A DNA stretch of 64,000 bases, from assembly GCF_000938305.1 (NCBI RefSeq), contig NZ_JYMT01000042.1:1-64000 (forward strand), read 5' to 3'. Positions within the stretch are counted from its first letter, which is position 1; every line of letters begins with the position of its first letter. A program made the position numbers and the translations under genes. Positions 40,678 to 49,696 of this stretch are shown here, one piece after another. This stretch comes from Bradyrhizobium sp. LTSP885 (GTDB lineage Bacteria; Pseudomonadota; Alphaproteobacteria; Rhizobiales; Xanthobacteraceae). The notes beneath the pieces were generated by a model, which was not told where the DNA came from, did no database searches, and saw only the letters and a program-made list of their open reading frames with translations.

Positions 40678-40875
40678 TCACCCAAGCCGGACCAGGCGTG
40701 GCCGGCGTGTGACCTGGGTGAGAAATCGATCGAGCCCGCTGCAAAGTTGATGCGCGAGATCCTCGTTGATCTGGAATTTCGAGACTGTCCCGGCGCAATT
40801 GATCTCGAGACGTGCGCGCAGTGGGTCGGTACACTCCGTCGAGATCGTGACGTTCGTTACGTTCAGAATGGTCAT
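40678..40875 (-). CDS. Small hypothetical protein beside an HD-GYP gene
   Basis: Protein of 65 aa starting MTILNVTNVTISTECTDPLR. It has a short beta-rich opening, a middle with EINCAGTVSKFQINEDLAHQ and a basic tail (TRRPRLVRLG). GGGG lies 7 nt upstream of the ATG. It is on the same strand as, and 36 bp upstream of, the HD-GYP gene and downstream of the PilZ gene, suggesting a shared transcript in the signalling patch. Its function is unknown. Confidence 0.6.
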   Translation of the reverse strand: MTILNVTNVTISTECTDPLRARLEINCAGTVSKFQINEDLAHQLCSGLDRFLTQVTRRPRLVRLG

Positions 40876-40912
40876 TTGGGTTCCCCTCAGCCTTGATGAA
40901 TTCCGCCAATCC

Positions 40913-41218
40913 TTATTTCGGAACGACGGGATGTCCCTTCTTCTTTTTTTCCTCGATGAACCTAACGCCGACCTCGGTGCCGTCGACACGGATCAGTTCG
41001 CAGCGGCGAAAGGCCAATCCCCGCGATGAGAGCACGAGGAAGAATTCGTGCGCCCCGAGAACTTCGAGCGTTCCGTCGACTTCGAGCCGCGCTCCGCTCT
41101 GGGAGACGTCGAGCAGAGCGCAACTGCGATGCCAGGTGCCGTCGACTCCCATGAGGTTCACGGGGTGGCGGGTTTCGAGCCGGACGCGCCCGGCCTTGCG
41201 GTCTCCATAAGCCATCAC
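40913..41218 (-). CDS. PilZ domain protein
   Basis: Predicted cyclic-di-GMP receptor of 101 aa. The RxxxR motif is RLETR near residue 13-17, and the (D/N)xSxxG motif reads DVSQSGARLEV. The C-terminus is strongly basic (RFIEEKKKKGHP). It overlaps the upstream DUF2336 gene by four bases (start-stop overlap at 41215-41218), so the two are translationally coupled. With the HD-GYP gene just downstream, a local cyclic-di-GMP circuit is plausible. Confidence 0.88.
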   Translation of the reverse strand: MMAYGDRKAGRVRLETRHPVNLMGVDGTWHRSCALLDVSQSGARLEVDGTLEVLGAHEFFLVLSSRGLAFRRCELIRVDGTEVGVRFIEEKKKKGHPVVPK

Positions 41219-42336
41219 GGTCTCCGCGGCGCGGCCGACGGTGCGGCGGTCAGATCACTGAACGAGCCAAACCGCACCGCGCGCTGGGCGTTTGAAAGCG
41301 GCATTGCTTCAAATCTCTCTCGGGCGAGTTCAAGCTCCTGTTGCGAGATCCTCGGCGCGGCCGTCCGGCTGTTGATGATGGCCGCCGTCGTATTCCAGTT
41401 CAGCCGCGATGCCCGGCAGGCAACCACGAGCCCGTGGATCTCGGCGGACTCCATCAGCGGCTCGATCGTCTCGGTCGGCACGGCCGCCAGCTGTGCCAGG
41501 GCTGCGACAACATTGTGGTGTTCGCCTCTCACGGCGAAACGATTGACGCTGGAATCGTTCAATTGACCCGAATTGTTGAGCGCCATGACCGCAGCCTTCG
41601 CTTCGGTGTAGTCGATGGCGACGGGCGGTTTCGCCCGGGCGCGGGCGGCAGCGCTGGCATCGATCGCCGTTCGGATCGCGGCTTGTGACGACGGAGGCGC
41701 GGTCTTGAGGAGTTTGGCCTGGAGGCGTGTCGCGCATCTTGCGACGAGATCGCCGAGTGCGCCGGGCGGCAGGTCGTTGCGCGCGACCAGCGAGCAAGCG
41801 ATGTCCTCGTCGCGCTCCGCGGTATCTATGAGCATGGCAAAGCCTGCGCTGGTAAACTTCGTACCGGGATTGCTTGCCAATTTGCGAAGGACGCTGCTGT
41901 CCCCCCGCATCAGTAAGACATCGGTAAGCTCATCGGTGACGTTCTTTCGGGCTGCGATCGCGCAAAGGTGCTCTTCGGCACGCAACCAGGCGATGTCGAT
42001 CAGATCGGCATCAGGGATGCAATCACAGTTGCGCAGGATCGGAGCCGCGACGTCGGCGTCATCATGATTGGCAAGGCGCCGCGCCAGCTCGCTCGGCACC
42101 AGGCGCGAGTCGGCAAAGGCGCGGCTCAGCGTGGTCAGGGTCCGCAGCTCGACGCCTTCCATCAAGCGGACCAGGACGTCATCGAACACGCCGATGTGGT
42201 GCTCGTTGAGCCGGTGGGCGTCCTCAAGAAAAAGACCAACCACCTGCCGCAACATCCGCACACGGCGGTCGGACGGGCCTGCTTTCAGAACATGGTCGAG
42301 TTCGGCAATAAGATCGGTCGAGGCAATGGCTGTCAT
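41215..42336 (-). CDS. DUF2336 domain protein
   Basis: Helical-repeat protein of 373 aa resembling DUF2336: repeated phrases such as LSRAFADSRLVPSELARRLA, DIAWLRAEEHLCAIAARK and LARNDLPPGALGDL-type segments form an alpha solenoid. No signal peptide or membrane segment is evident, so it is cytoplasmic. Its last bases overlap the PilZ gene. DUF2336 proteins often sit near PilZ or flagellar genes in alphaproteobacteria, to my recollection, but the molecular role is not known. The start at 42336 is used; an in-frame start 27 codons upstream adds non-conserved sequence. Confidence 0.8.
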   Translation of the reverse strand: MTAIASTDLIAELDHVLKAGPSDRRVRMLRQVVGLFLEDAHRLNEHHIGVFDDVLVRLMEGVELRTLTTLSRAFADSRLVPSELARRLANHDDADVAAPILRNCDCIPDADLIDIAWLRAEEHLCAIAARKNVTDELTDVLLMRGDSSVLRKLASNPGTKFTSAGFAMLIDTAERDEDIACSLVARNDLPPGALGDLVARCATRLQAKLLKTAPPSSQAAIRTAIDASAAARARAKPPVAIDYTEAKAAVMALNNSGQLNDSSVNRFAVRGEHHNVVAALAQLAAVPTETIEPLMESAEIHGLVVACRASRLNWNTTAAIINSRTAAPRISQQELELARERFEAMPLSNAQRAVRFGSFSDLTAAPSAAPRRP

Positions 42337-42638
42337 TGCGGCACCTAAAAATGCTCCGCGACAGGGAACTACATTGTTCCCAGAACCAGTTTGCTCTCCG
42401 AATATTAATGCCCCCATAGAGTTTTATGGATACAAATGCCCGGTACGGTGGAAATCCCGCCAAACGCTATCGAAAATCGGCAGCAGCCGCACTTTGTCAT
42501 ATTGTTTAAGCCGGATATTGCACCGCAACTACCTCATTGTGTTCGTTGGACGATTCGGAACCGGAGCGTTGATTCAATTAAAGATGTCGGCGCGCGCAAA
42601 GGCGCGGCGACAAGTGCCAATTTTCAAGATCGTTTCAG
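42337..42638. other. Divergent intergenic region, relatively A+T-rich
   Basis: About 300 bp between the divergent DUF2336 and AraC-type genes, with lower GC than its neighbours. No credible gene, terminator or strong dyad is seen; a 68-codon open frame on the plus strand lacks any family character. It must contain both promoters, but I could not place them confidently. Confidence 0.5.
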
Positions 42639-43583
42639 ATGAACAACAGTTCGATGGCGCCATTGCTGGTGCCGAGGGTCTATCGATTTAACGATGTCGA
42701 TGCCTTCAGGAGTTCGATCAGAAACCTGAACGTGGATTTCACGCCGCTCGCCCGGAGAATTTCGGCCGAGCAGGTGATCCTCAGCCTGCCGGGATGCGAC
42801 ATCAACTACACGCAATCGTTTCCGCGGATTATCGATGGGCAATTCGCGCACGGTACCACCGCAATCGGTTTCACGATGGACGACGGCGTTCCGATCCGGT
42901 TCAACGGCGCCGAACGTGATCGTGCGGCGCTCGTGATCGGCAATGGCGGTGCCTTCTTCACCACCGTCGAGAAGACGCCACGCCAGTACACCTCGATCGT
43001 CTTCACGCCCGAGATCGTCGATCGCGGCTGGCCCAATTCCATTGTCAAATTCAGCATCCACGAGATCAGCCAGCCGGCGCAGGATCGGTTGCGCGAGGTG
43101 GTACGGCAAGCCATGCTCGTCGCGTCGCAGCAAGTCGCGGCAGCCGAAATCGTCGCCACCGGCACCGCGATCAAGGAATCCCTGCTCGCGGCGATCGACG
43201 GCGCCTTCGCCGGGATCGTTCCAGCCGAGTGGACGAGGCGGGTCAACACGACGCGTCAGTTCAAGGTCTTCAACCAAGCGCGAGCCGCACTGGCCGGGAA
43301 CGTGGCTCACCCGATCTACAGCGGCGACCTTGCCAGGGAGATCGGCGTGTCCGTGCGCACCCTGCACGATGCCATCCAGCGATATCGAGGCATGAGCATG
43401 CACCGCTATTTGCGCCTGCGGCGGCTCTGGCTGGTACGCCAGCAACTCCTTGGCGGCGCGCCCAGCGTCAAGGCTTGCGCCCTGGCGTACGGCTTCTGGC
43501 ACCTGAGCGACTTCTCCAGGGCCTACCGCTCGCAGTTCGGTGAATCGCCGTCCGAGACGCTGGCGGCATCGCGTTCGTCCTGA
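42639..43583 (+). CDS. AraC family transcriptional regulator
   Basis: Regulator of 314 aa with an N-terminal ligand-sensing region (about 1-200) and a C-terminal AraC/XylS DNA-binding pair of helix-turn-helices. The first lies in LAREIGVSVRTLHDAIQRYRGMSM and the second in VKACALAYGFWHLSDFSRAYRSQFGESPSE, the conserved signature. The N-terminal region resembles the ligand-binding part of the AraC-like group that includes OxyR-unrelated carnitine or aromatic sensors; the ligand is unknown. It is divergent from the DUF2336-PilZ pair, so those genes or itself are candidate targets. Confidence 0.9.
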   Translation: MNNSSMAPLLVPRVYRFNDVDAFRSSIRNLNVDFTPLARRISAEQVILSLPGCDINYTQSFPRIIDGQFAHGTTAIGFTMDDGVPIRFNGAERDRAALVIGNGGAFFTTVEKTPRQYTSIVFTPEIVDRGWPNSIVKFSIHEISQPAQDRLREVVRQAMLVASQQVAAAEIVATGTAIKESLLAAIDGAFAGIVPAEWTRRVNTTRQFKVFNQARAALAGNVAHPIYSGDLAREIGVSVRTLHDAIQRYRGMSMHRYLRLRRLWLVRQQLLGGAPSVKACALAYGFWHLSDFSRAYRSQFGESPSETLAASRSS

Positions 43584-43691
43584 CCGCCGCTCGCGATCTG
43601 GCCCGATTGACAAGGTCAGCAAACAACAGGCTTGCACGGAATCTTAACGGCCGCCGAAGAGCATGTTGGCCGTCTACTCTAGGGATTGGTG

Positions 43692-43937
43692 ATGTATCCT
43701 CGGCGGTTTGCGCGTGTTCGTCCGGCAGGTGTTGTGTCCACTTCGGTCAAGCTTTTGCTCGAACCGAAGACGCCGCTGCTCGAATGCAAGCTGCTGGACT
43801 ATTCGGCCGGAGGCGCCTGCATCGAGTTGCAGCGCGCGGTGCAGTTGCCTGAGCGTTTCGAAATGTTTCATGGCAACATCAGGAAACGTTGTCGGCGCGT
43901 CTGGACGCGAGGTCTGCGGGTCGGCGTCTCATTTTGA
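43692..43937 (+). CDS. Small PilZ domain protein
   Basis: Single PilZ domain of 81 aa. The arginine motif appears as RRFARVRP and the second motif as LLDYSAGGACIEL; the C-terminus reads VWTRGLRVGVSF. The ATG at 43692 has AGGGA 6-7 nt upstream; GTG and TTG codons just before it are alternative starts. It is the second PilZ protein within 3 kb, on the strand opposite to the first. Monodomain PilZ proteins act as cyclic-di-GMP adaptors for motility or envelope processes. Confidence 0.82.
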   Translation: MYPRRFARVRPAGVVSTSVKLLLEPKTPLLECKLLDYSAGGACIELQRAVQLPERFEMFHGNIRKRCRRVWTRGLRVGVSF

Positions 43938-43991
43938 GCGCTCGAGCATTTAGCGTTCGAGCACTCCTCCGCGAGCGTCGATCAACGCCAC

Positions 43992-44017
43992 ATCGGGCCG
44001 CGTTCACGCGGCCCGAT
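43992..44017. terminator. Strong hairpin between convergent genes
   Basis: ATCGGGCCGCG and CGCGGCCCGAT form an 11-bp perfect stem with a TTCA loop between the convergent PilZ gene and the PsiF-like gene. There is no T-run on either side, so it is a stable inverted repeat that may end or protect both transcripts rather than a textbook intrinsic terminator. Confidence 0.6.
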
Positions 44018-44060
44018 ACTGTCTCGGTTGATCAAGCTGGAAGAAAAACTGGCGAGGGGC

Positions 44061-44309
44061 TCAGGCGCCGCTTTCACACTTCTTCATGAAGGAGTTCTTG
44101 GCAGCGCCGGCGAGCTTCTTGCCGTCCGAGCCGACCGCCTTGGTCTCGCAGGTATCGGTCGTGCACTTCTTCATGAACGAGGTCTTCGCCGCGCCGGCGA
44201 GCGCCTTGCCGTCCTTGCCGACCGCCTTTGTTTCGCAGGAGGCGTCTTGTGCAAATGCCGAGCCGGCTGCAAAGGTCGCGATCACGGCAGCCAAGAAAAT
44301 CCGCTTCAT
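44061..44309 (-). CDS. PsiF-repeat exported protein
   Basis: Exported protein of 82 aa with a signal peptide (about 1-20, ending GSAFAQ). The mature part is two nearly identical units of about 25 residues, CETKAVGKDGKALAGAAKTS then FMKKC, and CETKAVGSDGKKLAGAAKNS then FMKKC. This matches the PsiF repeat pattern (cysteine pair around a KxLAGAAKxSFMKKC helix). PsiF is phosphate-starvation-induced in E. coli; regulation here is not shown. Its role in the periplasm is unknown. Confidence 0.85.
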   Translation of the reverse strand: MKRIFLAAVIATFAAGSAFAQDASCETKAVGKDGKALAGAAKTSFMKKCTTDTCETKAVGSDGKKLAGAAKNSFMKKCESGA

Positions 44310-44460
44310 TTGGGTCTCTCCCTAAACCAAACCAGTGGCCGGATTGGATATCGGATTCTTGACCCGATCAAGTTCCCATGGTGGATTTTGGCGGTAAAAG
44401 GCCCGATGACGGGAGAAAATTTCCTGTATTGAGCGTGGAACAAAATGGAGGAAGCACGGA

Positions 44461-45138
44461 ATGGACTTCGAGACGCTGGTACAGACACGCCAAAGCGTGC
44501 GCGGGTTCAAGCAGCAGCCGGTGGCTCGGGCGACCATTGAGGAGATCATCGAGGTGGCCAAGCGGGCGCCGTCCTCGATGAACACCCAGCCCTGGCACGT
44601 CCATGTCCTGACCGGGGCGCCACTGGAAGAGGTGCGGCGGCGCAACATGGAGGAGATGATCGCCGGCGCCAAGGCGAAGCGCGACATCGTCAGCCATGGC
44701 GAATATGAGGGCGTCCACCGCGGCCGCCAGGTCGACATCGCCAAGAAGCTGTTCGGCGCCATGGGGATTGCCCGCGACGACAAGCCGATGCGGCAGGATT
44801 GGGTGCTACGCGGCTTTCGCCAGTTCGACGCTCCGGTTTCGCTGGTCTTGGCCTACGACCGGATCCTGGATCCCGGCGCGGTCTGCCATTTCGACCTCGG
44901 CGCGCTCTGCTACGGCATCGTGCTGGCAGCCTGGGACCGCGGGCTCGGCAGCGTGATCAACGGGCAGGGCATCATGCGCTCGGACATCGTGCGCGAGGTC
45001 GCCAATATCCCGGAAGACCAGGTGATCTTGACCTGCGTCGCCATGGGCTATCCCGACGACAGCTTTGCCGCCAACGCGGTACGGTCCGATCGCGAGGCCA
45101 ACAGCGATTTCGTTCGCTATGTCGGTTTTGCCGACTGA
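44461..45138 (+). CDS. Nitroreductase family protein
   Basis: FMN-dependent NAD(P)H oxidoreductase of 225 aa. The N-terminal FMN-phosphate motif is TRQSVRGFKQQPV, followed by AKRAPSSMNTQPWHVHVLTG and, near the C-terminus, a second flavin-contact region with ALCYGIVLAAWDRGLGSVINGQ and VALGYPDD-like text (MGYPDDSFAANAVRSDR). The family reduces nitroaromatics, quinones or enones. AGGAAG is near the start. It is divergent from the PsiF-like gene and followed by an exported hydrolase gene 40 bp later. Confidence 0.92.
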   Translation: MDFETLVQTRQSVRGFKQQPVARATIEEIIEVAKRAPSSMNTQPWHVHVLTGAPLEEVRRRNMEEMIAGAKAKRDIVSHGEYEGVHRGRQVDIAKKLFGAMGIARDDKPMRQDWVLRGFRQFDAPVSLVLAYDRILDPGAVCHFDLGALCYGIVLAAWDRGLGSVINGQGIMRSDIVREVANIPEDQVILTCVAMGYPDDSFAANAVRSDREANSDFVRYVGFAD

Positions 45139-45177
45139 CGCAAGGGAGCTTGTAGCCGAAAGGTGAGGTCACAGCGG

Positions 45178-46101
45178 ATGCGACACTGCAAATCGACCGT
45201 TGCGTGGCTCCTGCTGGCGCTGTTCGGCTTCGCAGGGTCCATCGTGATGGGGCGGGCGGAGGGCATCAGGCTCGATGAGCTCAAGCTCTCGGTCCCGAAT
45301 GCCGGCTCCAGCGGGCCGGCCACGGCGCGGCTCGATGCGATCGTGCTGCGGCCCGACGACGGGCAGCCGCATCCGCTGGGCCTGCTCAATCACGGTTCGC
45401 CGCGTTCGGCGAGCGATCGCCCGTCCATGAGCCCTTACGGGATGCGGGCGCAGGCCACCGAGTTCGCGCGCCGCGGCTGGGTCGCGGTGGCCTTCCTGCG
45501 CCGCGGCTACGGCGCGTCGCAGGGCGGATGGGCGGAGACCTATGGTCCGTGCGCCCATCCGGATTACGCCAAGGCCGGCCGCGCCGGTGCCAGCGACATC
45601 GCGGCCGCCGCCCAGTTCATGTTGAGCCAGCCCTATGTCAGCAAGGGCAAATGGATCAGCGTCGGCCGCTCGGCCGGCGCTTTTGCCACGGTGGCGCTGG
45701 CGTCCACCATGCCGTCGGGGCTTGCCGCGGTGATCGTGTTCGCGCCCGGCCGCGGATCGAGCGGCCCGGACACGGTGTGCGGGGAAGACGAGCTTGTCGA
45801 CGCCTTCGCGCAGTACGGCAAGTCTGAGCGCGTGCCGCTGTTGTGGGTGTCGGCCGACAACGATCACTTCTTCGGTCCGCAACTTGTGACGCGATTGTCC
45901 GGCGCCTTCGCGAAGGCCGGCGGCAACCTCACGCTGGTGAAGACGCCCCCGTTCGGCAGCGACGGGCACATGCTGTTCGGCGCGGATGGTGTCGCGATCT
46001 GGGCGCCGATCGTCGATCGATTCCTCAAGGCGAATAACCTCGTGCTGCGCGACAAACTGCTCGACGTCCCCGCACAGCCGGCGCAATTGCGCGGTCGTTG
46101 A
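45178..46101 (+). CDS. Exported alpha/beta hydrolase (dienelactone hydrolase-like)
   Basis: Predicted periplasmic hydrolase of 307 aa with a signal peptide (about 8-30, VAWLLLALFGFAGSIVMGRA). Fold elements: PLGLLNHGSPRSAS, GWVAVAFLRRGYGASQGG, the nucleophile elbow ISVGRSAGAFATVAL with serine in GRSAG, LLWVSADNDHFFG carrying the acidic residue, and GSDGHMLF with the likely histidine. The ATG at 45178 gives the signal peptide; a GTG 15 nt upstream is a possible alternative. Two pairs of cysteines may be bridged. Substrate unknown. It is downstream of the nitroreductase on the same strand. Confidence 0.85.
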   Translation: MRHCKSTVAWLLLALFGFAGSIVMGRAEGIRLDELKLSVPNAGSSGPATARLDAIVLRPDDGQPHPLGLLNHGSPRSASDRPSMSPYGMRAQATEFARRGWVAVAFLRRGYGASQGGWAETYGPCAHPDYAKAGRAGASDIAAAAQFMLSQPYVSKGKWISVGRSAGAFATVALASTMPSGLAAVIVFAPGRGSSGPDTVCGEDELVDAFAQYGKSERVPLLWVSADNDHFFGPQLVTRLSGAFAKAGGNLTLVKTPPFGSDGHMLFGADGVAIWAPIVDRFLKANNLVLRDKLLDVPAQPAQLRGR

Positions 46102-46236
46102 CCATGTCGCGGGATATTGAATTCCGCGCGGTGAGAACTGAGCACGCGGCGCAACGGTGCGCGTGCGTTTCCGCTATTCGCGCCGATCCAAAATGCGCTA
46201 CTGGTCTTGAAACAACAGCGCAGGCGAGGACATCAG

Positions 46237-47400
46237 ATGAGCGATGACGAGCAAACAGCAATGATCCGCGAGACGGTCGCGAGATTCGTCGATCGCGAAC
46301 TCATCCCGCTCGAGCCGCAATACCTCAAATCGAAACTGCCCGGCAGCGACCATCCCGAACTGACCGGCGAACAGCGCAAGCGGTTGCGCGACGTCTCGAA
46401 GGAACTCGGCTTGTGGGGCCTCGATGCGCCCGAGGATCTCGGTGGTCACGATTTGCCGACGCACACCATGGCCGCGGTGCACGAAGAGCTCGGCCGCTGC
46501 TGCGTGCCGTTCGTGCTGCCGCCGGATTCGCCGAATTTGCGCATGCTGCAGGCGGCCGGCACCGAGGCGCAGAAGACAAAATATCTGCAGCCCTATATCG
46601 AGGGCCGGATGACGTCGGCGATCGCGATCTCCGAACCCGGCGCCGGCGGCGATCCCGCAGGCATGAAGACGCGGGCGGTGCTCGACGGCGAGCAGTGGGT
46701 GCTGAACGGCCGCAAGATCTGGATCAGCAACGCGCGCGCCGCCGATTTCATCATCGTGATGGCGCGCGTCGGCGGCGACCAGCGGCAGGGAGGCATCACC
46801 TCCTTTATCGTCGAGAAGGGCACGCCGGGCTTCATCATCGAGCGCGAAATCCCGATGCTTGGCGGCGGCTCGACCTACGAGATCGTGTTCGAGGACTGCC
46901 GCGTCCCGAAGGACTCCGTGCTCGGCGAGGTCGGCAAGGGCTACGCGCCGATGCAGCTACGCCTGCGTACGCGCCGGCTTGAGATGGGATCGACCTGCAT
47001 CGGCATCACCAGGCGCGCGATCGACATGCTGTGCGAGCATGCGAAACAGCGCGAGACCTTCGGCGTCAAGCTCGCGGAGCGCCAGGCGATCCAGTGGTGG
47101 ATCGCTGACATGTCGACGCGCATGCACGCCTGCCGGCTGATGGTGCGCGACGCCGCCGACAAGACCGACCGCGGCGAAGACATCAGGCATGAGGCCTCGA
47201 TGATCAAGGTGTTCGCAACGGAAATGGCCTACGAGGCCTGCGACCACGCCATGCAGACGCTCGGTGCGCTCGGCATGACGCTGGAATTGCCGCTCAACGC
47301 GCTGTGGCAGAAGGCGCGCCTGATGCGGATGTATGAGGGCCCGAGCGAGGTCCATCGCCAGGCGATCGCGCGGCGCGTGCTGGGGCTGCGCGGGGGCTGA
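46237..47400 (+). CDS. Acyl-CoA dehydrogenase family protein
   Basis: FAD-dependent dehydrogenase of 387 aa that would introduce a double bond into an acyl-CoA. Motifs: AIAISEPGAGGDPAGMKTRA (substrate and FAD loop), GRKIWISNARAADFIIVMAR, and the C-terminal YEACDHAMQTLGALGMTLEL and YEGPSEVHRQAIARRVLG that form the FAD pocket and interface. The likely catalytic base is the glutamate in YEGPSEVHR. GAGGA lies 7 nt before the ATG. No other beta-oxidation genes are adjacent, so the chain length or substrate cannot be set. Confidence 0.93.
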   Translation: MSDDEQTAMIRETVARFVDRELIPLEPQYLKSKLPGSDHPELTGEQRKRLRDVSKELGLWGLDAPEDLGGHDLPTHTMAAVHEELGRCCVPFVLPPDSPNLRMLQAAGTEAQKTKYLQPYIEGRMTSAIAISEPGAGGDPAGMKTRAVLDGEQWVLNGRKIWISNARAADFIIVMARVGGDQRQGGITSFIVEKGTPGFIIEREIPMLGGGSTYEIVFEDCRVPKDSVLGEVGKGYAPMQLRLRTRRLEMGSTCIGITRRAIDMLCEHAKQRETFGVKLAERQAIQWWIADMSTRMHACRLMVRDAADKTDRGEDIRHEASMIKVFATEMAYEACDHAMQTLGALGMTLELPLNALWQKARLMRMYEGPSEVHRQAIARRVLGLRGG

Positions 47401-47443
47401 CGCTTCTTTCGCTGTCTGCGCGTGCCAAATGCCCGCGACGATC

Positions 47444-49525
47444 TCAGGCAGCCCGCACGTCGGAGAGGAAGCGGTTGACCTGGCCGGCGAGGTCCTTCGA
47501 CTGTGTCGAGAGCTGTTCGGCTGCGCCCAACACCTGGGTCGCCGCGCTGCCGGTGTCGTCGGCGGCGTGCTGGACGCCGGAGATATTGGAATTGACCTCC
47601 TGGGTGCCGCGCGCGGCCTCCTGGACGCTGCGCGCAATCTCCTTGGTCGCGGAGCCCTGTTCCTCGATCGCGGCGGCAATGGCGGTGCCGATCTGGTCGA
47701 TTTCGGTGATGACGTCGACGACGTTCTGGATCGCGGTGACGGTCTCGTCGCTGGCGGCCTGAATCGCGGCGATCTGCTCCGAAATCTCGGTGGTCGCCTT
47801 GGCGGTCTGGCCGGCCAGCGACTTTACTTCGGAGGCGACGACGGCAAAGCCGCGGCCGGCTTCGCCGGCGCGCGCCGCCTCAATGGTGGCGTTGAGCGCG
47901 AGCAGATTGGTTTGTGCTGCGATGTTCTGGATCAGCGTCACGACGTCGCCGATTTTCTGTGCGCCCTCGGCGAGCGAGCGGGCGGTGTCGCCGGTGCGGC
48001 GGGCGTGGTCGACCGCGCGCGCCGCGATCTCGGTCGAGGTCGAGACCTGGCGCGCGATCTCGGAAATCGAGGACGTCAGCTCTTCGGTCGCGCTCGCCAC
48101 CGTCTGCACGTTGGTCGAGGTCTGCTCCGACGCAGCCGCGACGATGGAGGCCTGGCGGTTGGTCATGGCAGCCGTCGCCGACATCGATTGCGCGGTCTGT
48201 TCCATTACCGACGATGCCGCCGACAGGCCGCCGACCAGCTCGGTGACCTTCATCTCGAAGGCGCGGGTGAGGTCGTCGAGCACGTGGGAGCGGCGCGTCT
48301 TGACGTCGCTCTCGGCTTCCTTCTCGGCGGCCAGGCGATCGGCTGCGATCCTGTTGTCCTTGAACACCTGCACGGCGGCGGCCATCGCGCCGATCTCGTC
48401 GTGGCGCGCGGTGCCCGGGATCGCCTCAGCGACGTCGCCGGCAGCAAGCCGCGACATGCGGCCGGTAAGGGCGGCGATCGGGTTGAGGATGCGGCGGCGA
48501 ACAATGACGATCAGACCGGCGCTGGCAACCGCGACCGCGATCAGCCCGATCAGTGCGACCACGAAGCTGAAGCGCGCCGACGAATAGGCGGCCGCGAGCC
48601 CCTGTTCGGCGTTGTCATAGAAGGCGTCACGCACGGTGATGATGGCGGCCAGGCCGACCTGGGATTCGACGAAATAAGTGTCGACGTCCTGCTCGTATTT
48701 GCCCGACACCGCGCCTTCCTTGGCGAGCTTCAACGACTTGCCGAAGCGCTCGACATAGTCGGCCTGCATCTTGCCGAGCGCCGCCGCGACGTTTGCCGAT
48801 GTCGCCGGATTGTTGCGCAGTTCCTGCAAGGTCGAGAGGATCTGCTCAGTGCGGCCGGTGCTGCGGAACAGCTCCAGCCTCTCCGGCTCGGTCGCGGCGC
48901 GCTTGGCCCCGACCAGCGCCTTGTGCAGGCTGGCATTGAGGCCGCCGATGTCGCGCAGCGACCAGGCGACGTTGGCGTAATTGGCCTGGCGATAGGCATT
49001 GCCGTCGAGGCCGGCGAGCCGGCGCACCTGCTCGTCGAGCAGCGCGGTCACCCCGGCGTTGAAAACCGAATTGTCGGCGACGATTTTGGTCGCCGCGGCG
49101 CGGCGCCCATCGATGGGGCCGGCGATGGCCGTCGCGATGGCGTCGCGAAGGGCGGTAAACCTGACCTTAATTGCATCGATCGCGCCTGCGATCGCCTCGC
49201 CATCGTCGAGCGATCCCGGGAGGGTGGCACGCACCTGGTTGACCCTGGCGAGTGCGCTGTCGGTCAGCTGGCGCAGCCTGTCGAGCTCGGCCGTCTGCTT
49301 CTGCTCGATCGCGCCGCTCCCGATCAGCAGGTTGGTGGCGTAGCCGCGCTCGGGGTTCAGGTTGCGCGGGATATCGCCGACGGCGCGGACGATGTCGAGC
49401 CGGCTCTGCGCGGTCGAAGCCTTGTCTATCGTCTGGTACTTGGTGACAGCGACATAGGCCGCGAGAACGCCGCCGACCGCAGACAGCGAGACGATCGCAG
49501 CCGTCAGGAGGGTACCGATTTTCAT
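47444..49525 (-). CDS. Methyl-accepting chemotaxis protein
   Basis: Transmembrane chemoreceptor of 693 aa. The first membrane segment (about 5-25), a periplasmic sensor of about 280 residues rich in helices, and a second membrane segment (FVVALIGLIAVAVASAGLIV, about 318-338) precede a HAMP linker (RRILNPIAALTGRMSRLAAG). The cytoplasmic signalling domain carries the conserved hairpin tip NLLALNATIEAARAGEAGRGFAVVASEV and flanking methylation helices. The start at 49525 (MKIGTLLTAAIVSL) gives the first membrane segment. No che genes are nearby, so it feeds a distant pathway. The ligand is unknown. Confidence 0.95.
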   Translation of the reverse strand: MKIGTLLTAAIVSLSAVGGVLAAYVAVTKYQTIDKASTAQSRLDIVRAVGDIPRNLNPERGYATNLLIGSGAIEQKQTAELDRLRQLTDSALARVNQVRATLPGSLDDGEAIAGAIDAIKVRFTALRDAIATAIAGPIDGRRAAATKIVADNSVFNAGVTALLDEQVRRLAGLDGNAYRQANYANVAWSLRDIGGLNASLHKALVGAKRAATEPERLELFRSTGRTEQILSTLQELRNNPATSANVAAALGKMQADYVERFGKSLKLAKEGAVSGKYEQDVDTYFVESQVGLAAIITVRDAFYDNAEQGLAAAYSSARFSFVVALIGLIAVAVASAGLIVIVRRRILNPIAALTGRMSRLAAGDVAEAIPGTARHDEIGAMAAAVQVFKDNRIAADRLAAEKEAESDVKTRRSHVLDDLTRAFEMKVTELVGGLSAASSVMEQTAQSMSATAAMTNRQASIVAAASEQTSTNVQTVASATEELTSSISEIARQVSTSTEIAARAVDHARRTGDTARSLAEGAQKIGDVVTLIQNIAAQTNLLALNATIEAARAGEAGRGFAVVASEVKSLAGQTAKATTEISEQIAAIQAASDETVTAIQNVVDVITEIDQIGTAIAAAIEEQGSATKEIARSVQEAARGTQEVNSNISGVQHAADDTGSAATQVLGAAEQLSTQSKDLAGQVNRFLSDVRAA

Positions 49526-49696
49526 GGGATGCGCGCCGTGACGAGAGGGGTGTGAGAGCCTCAACCGTACCGGGTGCGCATTAATCTTGGGTTTACGATA
49601 CAGGACCGCGCCGGCGCTGCGGGCACACGATATCTCGGCCGAAAGTCGAATCCGGTTCGTCGCGGCAGCCGCCCCGTGGCCCGGGCGGTCCTGACC

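Noticed and set aside
42436..42642. A 68-codon plus-strand frame between DUF2336 and AraC genes
   Set aside because: No ribosome site or family character, and it overlaps the expected promoter region and the AraC start.
47333..49555. A 740-codon open frame on the plus strand across the chemoreceptor gene
   Set aside because: The minus-strand reading has the complete chemoreceptor architecture; the plus-strand translation is compositionally odd and without motifs.
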